Shown here: positions 1-6,462 of the stretch, piece after piece | How positions within the stretch are numbered: position 1 is the stretch's first letter | Layout of the letters: each line of letters starts with the position of its first letter | Assembly (NCBI GenBank): GCA_900554945.1 | Contig: USJN01000067.1 | Coordinates: 1-7,559 of the forward strand | Direction: 5' to 3' | DNA from: an uncultured Coriobacteriaceae bacterium | GTDB lineage: Bacteria > Actinomycetota > Coriobacteriia > Coriobacteriales > Eggerthellaceae | DNA length: 7,559 nucleotides | Translations under genes and position numbers: made by a program | Notes under the pieces: model-generated | What the model saw: only the letters and a program-made list of their open reading frames with translations | The model's database searches: none | Told to the model about the DNA's origin: nothing

Positions 1-1589
1 CCGCCGACGCGAACGCGACGGATGCCGATTCGACCGATGCTTCCCTCAACATCGAGAGCGCCCCGAGTGGTGTCGAAGCATCGTTCGGCGAAATCGTGAA
101 TATCCGCACAAGCAAGGTCTACACCGACCTTGCTCTCGCCGCGGCCGAGGCGCAAAGCGGCGACAGGCTCAAGCTTGGCGAGGGCAACTACACCCTCTAC
201 AAAGTGGCTTCCGAGGGCCACACCAAGGGCAAAGACCTCACCTTTGAAGGCTCCGGCCCCGATAAGACAAGCTGGAACATCGGTGCAGAGGTGCCCGATC
301 CTACCTATTTCGGCACCGAGTACAATGGTGACTACTCCTTCGACGGCGCCGGTACCGTGACGTTCAAGAACATGACGCTTCGTTCCGGCAGCGCCAACTA
401 TCTCGGCTTCATTCGCGCCGACAACACCGTGGTCGACGGTTGCGTCGTCGACGGCAAAACCTTCTACTGGGGTTACCAGAGCGCCACATTCACGGACACG
501 ACGTTTAACGCCCCTAGCGGCGACTATGCGATTTGGACCTACAGCTCGCCGATTATGACGTTCAATGGCTGCACGTTCAACGCGAGCGGCAAGGTCATCA
601 ATGTCTACACCGATGCCGGCGCGGGCAAAAACAACATCACTGTGAACGTGAACAATTGCACGTTCAATTCGAGCTCGTTTTTGGGCCTCTACAAGCAGGC
701 GCTGAACATCAACGACTCTAATATGGGCGACTATAAGTACGTCATAAACTTCACTGGAAATAATATGGTCACGGCCGAGCGCGACAAAGCCACGTGCACT
801 CAATTGTTCGGTTTCGGCGGCAAGTCGGGCAACAACACCGGGCGCAGCGATGTGTCCATCGGCGGTAAACTCGTGTACTCTGGTGGCAAGATGCTTTCCC
901 ACGATTACACCGATGGCGAGCATGAGGACAACTTCGTCGATCAAAACGACTACGTATGGGAGCAGAAGGCCGATGGCTGGTACTGCACCGGTCACGCCAA
1001 GTGCGGCTACTGCGGCTGGCCGCTCGAGGAGATCGTGAAAGCTGAGCTCACGACCGAGACCAGCTGCACCGAGAACGGCAAGGACATCTACACTGCCAAC
1101 TTCCAGCACAAGTGCTTCGCGCCCCAGACAAGGTCCGACGACCTCAATCCGCTTGGCCACGACTGGGCCGCGCCTGTGTATACGTGGGCCAAGCAGGGAG
1201 ACGACTGGTATTGCACCGCCGAGCGCGTCTGCAATCGCGACGCCAGCCACATCGAGAAGGAGACCGTGAAAGCGTCTTATAAGGTGACTGTCCCCGCCAC
1301 TACCGAAAAAGAAGGCGAGGACACCTATACCGCCGTCTTCGAGAACCAAGCGTTCGAGACGCAGGTTAAAACCGAGCCGATCGCGAAACATTCGGCAACG
1401 CCGAGCGATTCCGGCAACCCTTCCGACCCTGCCGATTCCGATAATCCCTCCAAGAGCCCAGATACCGCGCAATCCCAGCTAGACAAGACGGGGGATGCAA
1501 CCCTTGTTGTTCTGCCTGCGGTTGCGGCGATTGCGGCCGGTTCTGTGCTCTGCATCGGCTTTGCCGCTCGACGTCGTAAGAGCCGCTAA
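1..1589 (+). CDS. Surface protein with beta-helix-like region and wall-sorting-like tail (5' partial)
   Basis: The reading frame is open to the left edge (first full codon at base 3), so the gene begins outside the window; an internal GTG at 96 is not a convincing start. The visible part begins with an Ala/Asp/Thr-rich linker. A region rich in short strands, Asn and repeated FNGCTFN / VNNCTFN / FKNMTL phrases (about 110-870) follows and looks like a right-handed, pectate-lyase-like beta-helix. Next come two copies of a repeat of about 76 residues (951-1395) with a YxW...WYCT core, a Ser/Pro/Asp/Asn-rich stalk, and a C-terminus of LDKTGD, about 22 hydrophobic residues and RRRKSR. This order (helical passenger, repeats, stalk, anchor) fits a sortase-attached or membrane-anchored adhesin or glycan-binding protein. 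No catalytic residues can be assigned and the ligand is unknown. It is separated from mreB by a terminator, so it need not share the operon's function. Confidence 0.85.
   Translation, partial: ADANATDADSTDASLNIESAPSGVEASFGEIVNIRTSKVYTDLALAAAEAQSGDRLKLGEGNYTLYKVASEGHTKGKDLTFEGSGPDKTSWNIGAEVPDPTYFGTEYNGDYSFDGAGTVTFKNMTLRSGSANYLGFIRADNTVVDGCVVDGKTFYWGYQSATFTDTTFNAPSGDYAIWTYSSPIMTFNGCTFNASGKVINVYTDAGAGKNNITVNVNNCTFNSSSFLGLYKQALNINDSNMGDYKYVINFTGNNMVTAERDKATCTQLFGFGGKSGNNTGRSDVSIGGKLVYSGGKMLSHDYTDGEHEDNFVDQNDYVWEQKADGWYCTGHAKCGYCGWPLEEIVKAELTTETSCTENGKDIYTANFQHKCFAPQTRSDDLNPLGHDWAAPVYTWAKQGDDWYCTAERVCNRDASHIEKETVKASYKVTVPATTEKEGEDTYTAVFENQAFETQVKTEPIAKHSATPSDSGNPSDPADSDNPSKSPDTAQSQLDKTGDATLVVLPAVAAIAAGSVLCIGFAARRRKSR
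951..1395 (+). repeat. Two tandem protein repeats with WYCT core
   Basis: Copy A starts at Tyr 951 (YVWEQKADGWYCTGHAKC) and copy B at Tyr 1179 (YTWAKQGDDWYCTAERVC), 76 residues apart. Both continue as EE(I/T)VKA-like, then T-E-x-G-x-D-x-YTAxF, and end near a pro-like GHDW or EPIAKH boundary. The copies are clearly diverged in protein and DNA. Repeats of this kind are common near the C-terminus of surface proteins of gut Firmicutes and Actinobacteria. Copy A keeps extra cysteines (CTGHAKCGYC) that copy B partly lacks. Confidence 0.75.
1479..1589 (+). other. C-terminal cell-wall sorting-like signal (LDKTGD)
   Basis: The last codons encode LDKTGD, then a hydrophobic stretch (LVVLPAVAAIAAGSVLCIGF) and a basic end, RRRKSR. 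The arrangement is that of a sortase signal, but the Pro of LPxTG is replaced by Asp. Related high-GC anaerobes often show LAKTGD, so cleavage by a lineage-specific sortase is possible. The segment could also serve as a plain membrane anchor. Confidence 0.65.
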
Positions 1590-1616
1590 GGCAAGCAATT
1601 CGATTGATGGCGACCT

Positions 1617-1650
1617 AAGGGCCGTACGGGAATGCTCTCGTACGGCCCTT
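1617..1650 (+). terminator. Hairpin terminator after the surface-protein gene
   Basis: The arms 1617-1628 (AAGGGCCGTACG) and 1639-1650 (CGTACGGCCCTT) are perfectly complementary over 12 bp. The stem can extend inward by G-T, G-C and A-T pairs to leave a 4-base loop. It starts 28 bases after the stop codon. The T-run after the stem is short (CTT then GTG), so intrinsic termination may be incomplete. The AA...TT ends would give some activity in both directions. Confidence 0.7.
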
Positions 1651-1688
1651 GTGCCCCTCATGGATTTTCAATCAGGTGAAACGCCGTG

Positions 1689-1697
1689 TGATAAAAT
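1689..1697 (+). promoter_or_regulatory. Extended -10 promoter for the mre operon
   Basis: TGATAAAAT matches the extended -10 form TGnTATAAT with one change in the hexamer (TAAAAT at 1692-1697). No good -35 is seen at 16-18 bp upstream (sequence around CAATCA); the extended TG element could compensate. Transcription would start near 1704, giving a leader of about 40 bases before mreB. It lies between the terminator and the first operon gene, where the operon promoter is expected. Confidence 0.55.
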
Positions 1698-1719
1698 CAG
1701 TCGTTACTTGAAACAACTG
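1698..1719. promoter_or_regulatory. Imperfect inverted repeat at the mreB transcription start
   Basis: CAGTCGTT (1698-1705) and AACAACTG (1712-1719) are inverted copies with one mismatch, around a 6-base centre (ACTTGA). It directly follows the -10 box, so it could be a repressor site or a weak leader hairpin. No known operator family is recognised, and an 8-bp arm with a mismatch could occur by chance. Confidence 0.3.
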
Positions 1720-1726
1720 TGACCTC

Positions 1727-1732
1727 AAGGGG
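1727..1732 (+). promoter_or_regulatory. Ribosome-binding site deciding the mreB start
   Basis: AAGGGG sits 10 bases before ATG 1743. It rules against the in-frame GTG at 1719, which lies upstream of it, and is too far (19 bases) from ATG 1752. Confidence 0.6.
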
Positions 1733-1742
1733 TTTTGCTTTT

Positions 1743-2798
1743 ATGTCGTTTATGGATTGGTTCTCGAATCTTACAGGCCAGATGGGCACCGACATGGCCA
1801 TCGACCTTGGAACCGCGAACACGCTCGTCGCGATGACGGGCGAGGGCATCGTCATCAATGAGCCCTCAGTCGTCGCCATCGAGAAGAGCACCCATCGCGT
1901 TCTCGCCGTCGGCCACGAGGCGAAGAACATGATCAACCACACGCCCGAGGCGTTCTCCGCCGAGCACCCGCTCAAGGACGGCGTCATCGCCGACTACGAC
2001 GTGACGGAGGCCATGCTCTCGGCGTTCATCAACAAGGCGGCGGTCCGCAAGTACCCGTGGCAGGCCAAGCCGCGCATCGTCATCTGCATTCCCTGCGGCG
2101 CCACGTCCGTCGAGAAGCGCGCTGTCTTCGAGGCCGCCATCCAGGCGGGTGCCCGCCAGGCGTACCTTATCGAAGAGCCGATGGCCGCGGCGATGGGCGC
2201 CGATTTGCCCGTTACCGAGCCGACGGGCTCCATGGTGGTCGACATCGGCGGCGGCACCACCGAGGTGGCCGTCATCTCCTTGGGCGGCATCGTGACGTCC
2301 TCGAGCCTTCGCCTTGCGGGCAATCGCATGGACGAAACCATCGCCATGCACCTGCGCGATCTGCTCGGCATCAAGATCGGCGAGCGCACGGCTGAGGTCA
2401 TCAAGATCAAGATCGGCTCCATCCTGCCCTTCGAGGACGGGCGCGAGCGCGACATGATCATCTCCGGCCAAGACGTGCTCACTGAGCAGCCGAAGGAAGT
2501 TACCATCCAGTCCGAAGACGTGCGCCAGGCACTTCAGGCACCGTGCGAGGAAATGGTCATCCACATCAAGGAAACGTTCAAGAAGACGAACCCCGACCTG
2601 GCTTCCGACATCATCCAGAACGGAATCCTGCTCACGGGCGGCGGCGGCTTGCTTTCCGGCCTCGACCGTTATCTGTCCGACAAGCTCGAGATTCCCGTGT
2701 GGGTGAGCGAGACGGCGCTGACCAACGTCGTTACGGGCTGCCTGAAGGTGCTCGAGACGCCCACGGCGCTCAAGCAGACGCTCATGCGCTCGAAATAG
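1743..2798 (+). CDS. mreB: Rod shape-determining protein MreB (actin homologue)
   Basis: The product has 351 residues, the usual MreB length. It is an actin-fold ATPase that polymerises on the cytoplasmic face of the membrane and guides lateral peptidoglycan synthesis. Seen in the protein: the phosphate-1 loop AIDLGTANTLV (D21), the EEP motif before the conserved Met-Ala-Ala-Ala segment (E144-E145-P146), the phosphate-2 loop VVDIGGGTTEV (D167), the conserved KIGERTAEVIKIKIGS helix, and the adenosine loop LLTGGGGLLSGL (T298). The first 14 residues (MSFMDWFSNLTGQM) could form a short amphipathic membrane-binding helix. I start it at ATG 1743 because of AAGGGG at 1727-1732; the frame is open to GTG 1719, but that codon has no ribosome-binding site. 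It is the first gene of the operon, 16 bases before mreC, behind its own promoter. Confidence 0.97.
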   Translation: MSFMDWFSNLTGQMGTDMAIDLGTANTLVAMTGEGIVINEPSVVAIEKSTHRVLAVGHEAKNMINHTPEAFSAEHPLKDGVIADYDVTEAMLSAFINKAAVRKYPWQAKPRIVICIPCGATSVEKRAVFEAAIQAGARQAYLIEEPMAAAMGADLPVTEPTGSMVVDIGGGTTEVAVISLGGIVTSSSLRLAGNRMDETIAMHLRDLLGIKIGERTAEVIKIKIGSILPFEDGRERDMIISGQDVLTEQPKEVTIQSEDVRQALQAPCEEMVIHIKETFKKTNPDLASDIIQNGILLTGGGGLLSGLDRYLSDKLEIPVWVSETALTNVVTGCLKVLETPTALKQTLMRSK

Positions 2799-2814
2799 GT
2801 GCTGAACAGCTTTT

Positions 2815-3732
2815 ATGTCGCTTAATTTCCAAAACAGAAACGGAGCATCCGCCAATCGGGTGCTCCTTATCGTTCTGCTCGCCGTCTCCCTCGTGATGGC
2901 GACGGTGTATTCCCGCGAAGGGGAGTCGGGGCCTTTGCACGCGATTCAGGGCGCCGTAAGCTCGATCGCTGCGCCCCTGAAATTCGTCGGCGCGTCCGCT
3001 TCCTCTGGCGTGAGCGATGCCCAGGATGCGCTCACTGACGCCTCCGCTGACGATGCGACGCTCACGCAGCTGCGCGAGCAGAACGCCGAGCTGCGCGAGC
3101 TTGTCGCCCAGACCGAGGAGTATCGCCAGGAAGTCGAGCGCCTCGAAGGGCTCCTCAACCTCAAGGAAAGTTCAGGTGCCGAAGGAATCGGCGGCCGCAT
3201 CATCGGGCGCAACACCGACGCGTGGAACCAGACGGTCACTATCGACGTGGGAACTTCCTCCGGCGTGACGACCGGTCTTACCGTCATGGGGCCGAACGGC
3301 GTGATCGGGCAGGTGGTTTCGGCGCAGGCGAACTCCTCGACCGTGCGCCTTTTGAACGACCCGCGCTCGGGTGCGGCGGCGCTTATCCAGTCGAGCCGCG
3401 CGGAAGGCGTGGTCAGAGGCTCGCTCGACGGTTTGCTCTATCTTGAAAACATCGATTCCGACGTGCAGGTCTCGGTGGGCGATGTCGTGCTCACGTCGGG
3501 TCTGGGCGGAAGCTATACCCGCGGGCTGCTCATCGGCACTGTCGTGAAGATCGAGGGCGCGCAAAACGACGCGAGCCGCCGCATCGTCGTTTCCCCCAAC
3601 GATGCCGCGACGTCGCTTGAGGAGGTCCTCGTCGTCACGAGCGCTTCCGAGAGCTCGTCGGACTCCTCACCTTCGTCTTCCTCTTCTTCCTCGCAATCGA
3701 AATCGTCGTCGAGCACGGGAGGTGCGCAGTAA
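2815..3732 (+). CDS. mreC: Rod shape-determining protein MreC
   Basis: A 305-residue bitopic protein that links the MreB filament to the wall synthases and activates PBP2 from outside the membrane. Visible order: a short cytoplasmic N-terminus, one membrane segment (about residues 15-33, NRVLLIVLLAVSLVMATVY), a coiled coil (about 78-117, with LREQNAELRELVAQTEEYRQ), then the MreC beta domain with typical phrases: GRIIGRNTDAWNQTVTID, GLTVMGPNGVIGQV, STVRLLNDPRSGAAALI and GDVVLTSGLGGSYTRGLLIG. The last 30 residues are a low-complexity tail with 19 serines, outside the conserved domain. The only nearby ribosome-binding site is a weak AGGTG at 2797-2801 that overlaps the mreB stop, so its translation may be coupled to mreB. 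Its stop overlaps the mreD start by one base. Confidence 0.96.
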   Translation: MSLNFQNRNGASANRVLLIVLLAVSLVMATVYSREGESGPLHAIQGAVSSIAAPLKFVGASASSGVSDAQDALTDASADDATLTQLREQNAELRELVAQTEEYRQEVERLEGLLNLKESSGAEGIGGRIIGRNTDAWNQTVTIDVGTSSGVTTGLTVMGPNGVIGQVVSAQANSSTVRLLNDPRSGAAALIQSSRAEGVVRGSLDGLLYLENIDSDVQVSVGDVVLTSGLGGSYTRGLLIGTVVKIEGAQNDASRRIVVSPNDAATSLEEVLVVTSASESSSDSSPSSSSSSSQSKSSSSTGGAQ

Positions 3733-4256
3733 TGAACGAACCGATCACCGTCGTGCCGCGCATCATCGGCGCGATCATCGCCGTGCTGCTCCAGATTGCG
3801 CTCGCTCCTAACATTGCGCTTTTCGGTGTGGTCCCTAACTTCATCATGGCCTATGTGCTCATCGTGTCCATCGTCTGTCCCGACCAATCGGGACCTGTAT
3901 TCGCGTTCGTTTTGGGTCTGCTGTTCGACCTTCTGGGTACGGGCCCTGTGGGAGCGATGGCGTTTCTGCTCACCGGCGTGTCGTTTCTCGCGAAGCGCAT
4001 CTTCATGCTGGTGAACAACGACACGATCTTCATGCCGCTGCTGCTTGCCGCCATATCGACGCTCGTCATCGAGCTTCTCTACGCTGCGTTCATGATGGCC
4101 TTCGGCGCGGGCGTGAGCGCCCTCGATGCGTTTGTCTTCCGCGCGCTGCCGGGCACCGTCTACAACTTCCTTGCGGCGCTTATCTTCTACCCGATCGTCG
4201 TGCGTTTCCTGGCGCAGCCGATTCAGCAGCAGCCTGGAACGCCGCATCTTCGCTAG
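3732..4256 (+). CDS. mreD: Rod shape-determining protein MreD
   Basis: A 174-residue, strongly hydrophobic protein with about five or six membrane segments (near residues 10-32, 36-48, 54-70, 73-90, 102-124 and 140-160). MreD is the small integral membrane partner of MreC in the elongasome. The MreD signature is visible as a VPNFIMAY segment near the start and AFVLGLLFDLLGTGPVGAMA around D66. Hydrophobic proteins of this size are hard to name from sequence alone, but the position between mreC and the PBP2 gene makes the call firm. ATG 3732 overlaps the mreC TAA (TAATG). A good GGGAGG ribosome-binding site at 3717-3722, inside the mreC end, stands 9 bases before it. The C-terminal tail QPIQQQPGTPHLR is short and cytoplasmic or exposed. 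Confidence 0.93.
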   Translation: MNEPITVVPRIIGAIIAVLLQIALAPNIALFGVVPNFIMAYVLIVSIVCPDQSGPVFAFVLGLLFDLLGTGPVGAMAFLLTGVSFLAKRIFMLVNNDTIFMPLLLAAISTLVIELLYAAFMMAFGAGVSALDAFVFRALPGTVYNFLAALIFYPIVVRFLAQPIQQQPGTPHLR

Positions 4257-4260
4257 GGGG
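4255..4260 (+). promoter_or_regulatory. Ribosome-binding site deciding the PBP2 start
   Basis: AGGGGG overlaps the mreD TAG stop and stands 5 bases before ATG 4266. It supports the long PBP2 start, which includes the extra N-terminal membrane segment, rather than a start nearer the second segment. Confidence 0.6.
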
Positions 4261-4265
4261 CCCGC

Positions 4266-6443
4266 ATGCTGGTAGCCATCATCGCAGCAGTGGTCGCGGC
4301 GCTCGTTGCGGCTGCGATCATCGTCGTCGTGCTCTCCGTGCGCAACCGCACGAAGACTCCTTACGCGAACAGCGGAAAGAAAGAGGTGCAGCAGCTCTCG
4401 ACCGTCGGCGTCGGCTCGAGCGGGGGCTTCGCCCGTGGCAAGGGCGCCTCTTCCCGCCCCGAGTCCGAGGTGCAGGTGAAAAGCGGCCATGCCAATTCGA
4501 AGAAGCCTGCCGACAGCTTGAAGGGCCGCTTCACAGGCGTCAGCATCTTCTCCGTCGCCGTCTTCGGCACCTTGGCGGCGAAGCTGTGGAGCATGCAGAT
4601 CCTCTCAAACGAGGATTACTCGAACAAGGCCGCGAGCAACCTTTACACCACGGTGTCGACGCCCGCACCGCGCGGCTACATCTACGACGCCGACGGCATC
4701 GCGCTTGTGAAGAACCGCTCGAGTCAGACCGTCCTCGCCGATGCGGACGTGGTCGACGACCACGACGTTGTTGCCCGGCTTTCGGCCGTCCTCGGCGTTC
4801 CCCAGGCAATCGTGCGTCAGCGCATCCAGTCGACCACGGCGGGCGCGCAGAGCCAGCGCGTCGTGGCGAGCGATGTCCGCCTGCGCGACGTCGCCTTCAT
4901 CGCCGAGCACTCCGACGCCTTCTCGGGCGTGACGGTAGAGACGCGCACGGTGCGTGATTACCCCTTCGGCGCCCTGTGCGCCCATGCCCTGGGCTACACG
5001 GGCACGCCGAGCGAGGACCAAGTTTCCAACGCGCCATCCAACCGCGATATCCAACTAACCGATGACGTGGGCAAATCGGGTATCGAAAGCGCGTACGACA
5101 ACCTGCTCGCGGGCGACCATGGGCAGCGTGTCGTCACCGTCGATGCGCAGGGTAACGTCGTGGACGTGGTGAGCGAGACCAAGGCGACCCGCGGGTCGGA
5201 CGTGTACCTGACGATCAAAGGCTCGGTCCAATACGCCGCCGACGAGGCGCTTGCGAGCCTTATCGCGCCTAGTGACGGCGTCATCGGCACGGGAAAGGGT
5301 GTCGGTGGCGCGGTCGTGGCCATGGACGTGCGCGACGGCAGCATCATCGCGCTGTCGAGCTATCCCACGTTCGATCCGACGAACTGGGTCGGCGGGCTGT
5401 CCACCGAGGCGAACAACGTCTACAACTCCGATTTCGCGCACGCGCCGCTGCAAAACCGAGTGACGGCGGGCCTCTATGCTGCGGCCTCCACCTTCAAACC
5501 CTTCACCGGGCTTGCAGGCTTGGAATACGGCTTCGCGGAAGGCCGCTCGTGGGACTGCACGGGCAAGTGGGACGGCTTCAACACCGGATCGCCTCAGTGG
5601 TGCTGGTACCACAACGGCCACGGGTACCTCGATTTCCGCGGCGGCATCGTCAACTCGTGCGACGTCGTGTTCTACGAAATCGCGAAGAGCTTCTTCTACG
5701 CATCGAAAAGCCAGGGCGGCAACTTGTCCGACACCGCCATCCAAGAGATGGTCCAGCGGTTCGATTTCGGGAAGAAGGCGGGCATCGACATCGGCGGCGA
5801 GGTCGAGGGGCTCGTGCCCACGCCCGAGTGGAAAGCGACGCGCTGGCGCAACGTTCCCGCGAACGCTACGTGGACGGGCGGCGACTATACCAATATGATC
5901 ATCGGCCAGGGCGACGTGCAGGTCACGCCGATCCAGGTCGCGGTGGCCTATGGCGGCATCGCGACGGGCAAGATCATGAAGCCGCATCTGTTGAAGGAAG
6001 TGCGCAACGCCTCGGGCCAGACGGTTGTCAGCTACGAGCCCGAGGTCGTCACCGAGCCCGACGTTGATCAGCGGTATCTCGAAATCGTGCGCGACGCCCT
6101 TCGTGGCGTGGTCGCCGAAAACGAGGGTATCGCGTCGCTGTTCGCCGAGTCGGGAATCAAGGCGGCGGGCAAGACCGGCACCGCCGAGCATACCGACAAG
6201 GGCGACGATGCGTGGTTTGTGTGCTATGCACCCTACGACGACCCGAAGTACGTGGTCGCGACCGTTATCGAGCAGGGCGGCGGCGGCTCGGCCGTGGCGG
6301 CTCCGGTGGGTGCGAAGGTGATGGAGGCGGTCATGGCCGCCGATGCCGGTAGCAACGACGCGTCCTCGATGGGTCGCATCGCCGGGTCGTCGGGCCGCCA
6401 GATCGAAGGATTCAGCACCAAGAGCGCAAGTCGCTCCGACTAG
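4266..6443 (+). CDS. mrdA: Penicillin-binding protein 2, elongasome transpeptidase
   Basis: A 725-residue class B PBP that cross-links peptidoglycan during elongation, paired with RodA; E. coli PBP2 is about 630 residues. Visible order: an extra hydrophobic segment (about 1-25), a basic, Ser/Gly-rich linker (26-88), a second membrane segment (about 89-108), the pedestal with PRGYIYDADGIALV (R136-G137) and RDYPFGALCAHALGYTG, a KSGIESAYDNLLAG segment, then the transpeptidase domain. Its active-site motifs are S408-T-F-K411, S464-C-D466 (SxD, as usual in PBP2) and K636-T-G-T639, so it should be active. Odd points: YAAAS stands where PPGS is usual before the catalytic Ser, and C431, C446, H452 and C465 form a possible metal site. 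After the catalytic domain there is a Ser-rich tail of about 35 residues. The start is supported by AGGGGG, 9 bases after mreD. Its place before the SEDS gene argues for PBP2 rather than the division PBP FtsI. Confidence 0.95.
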   Translation: MLVAIIAAVVAALVAAAIIVVVLSVRNRTKTPYANSGKKEVQQLSTVGVGSSGGFARGKGASSRPESEVQVKSGHANSKKPADSLKGRFTGVSIFSVAVFGTLAAKLWSMQILSNEDYSNKAASNLYTTVSTPAPRGYIYDADGIALVKNRSSQTVLADADVVDDHDVVARLSAVLGVPQAIVRQRIQSTTAGAQSQRVVASDVRLRDVAFIAEHSDAFSGVTVETRTVRDYPFGALCAHALGYTGTPSEDQVSNAPSNRDIQLTDDVGKSGIESAYDNLLAGDHGQRVVTVDAQGNVVDVVSETKATRGSDVYLTIKGSVQYAADEALASLIAPSDGVIGTGKGVGGAVVAMDVRDGSIIALSSYPTFDPTNWVGGLSTEANNVYNSDFAHAPLQNRVTAGLYAAASTFKPFTGLAGLEYGFAEGRSWDCTGKWDGFNTGSPQWCWYHNGHGYLDFRGGIVNSCDVVFYEIAKSFFYASKSQGGNLSDTAIQEMVQRFDFGKKAGIDIGGEVEGLVPTPEWKATRWRNVPANATWTGGDYTNMIIGQGDVQVTPIQVAVAYGGIATGKIMKPHLLKEVRNASGQTVVSYEPEVVTEPDVDQRYLEIVRDALRGVVAENEGIASLFAESGIKAAGKTGTAEHTDKGDDAWFVCYAPYDDPKYVVATVIEQGGGGSAVAAPVGAKVMEAVMAADAGSNDASSMGRIAGSSGRQIEGFSTKSASRSD

Positions 6444-6462
6444 GGAAGCGAGGTGGAATAGC

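Noticed and set aside
96..98. GTG as the start of the surface-protein gene
   Set aside because: The frame stays open to the window edge with sensible Ala/Asp/Thr-rich linker codons, and no ribosome-binding site or signal peptide is seen at 96, so the gene is simply cut at the left edge.
1719..1721. GTG as the mreB start
   Set aside because: It lies upstream of the AAGGGG ribosome-binding site, inside the leader, and would add eight residues not typical of MreB.
1590..1742. A small RNA or riboswitch in the intergenic region
   Set aside because: Only a terminator hairpin, a promoter and a short palindrome are visible; the leader of about 40 bases is too short for a known riboswitch.
1866..2855. 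A 329-codon minus-strand open frame opposite mreB
   Set aside because: It is antisense to a conserved MreB; its length is a by-product of G/C third positions, and its protein looks like no known family.
3654..3712. Serine-coding tract of mreC as a phase-variable slippage repeat
   Set aside because: The codons are mixed and there is no long uniform repeat unit or homopolymer that would favour slippage.
3513..4490. A 325-codon minus-strand frame opposite mreC/mreD with a Glu-rich stretch
   Set aside because: The Glu-rich part is the reverse complement of the MreC serine tail, and the frame crosses three real genes.
5655..5663. PBP2 as an inactive enzyme because SxN reads SCD
   Set aside because: SxD is normal for PBP2-type proteins, and STFK and KTGT are intact.
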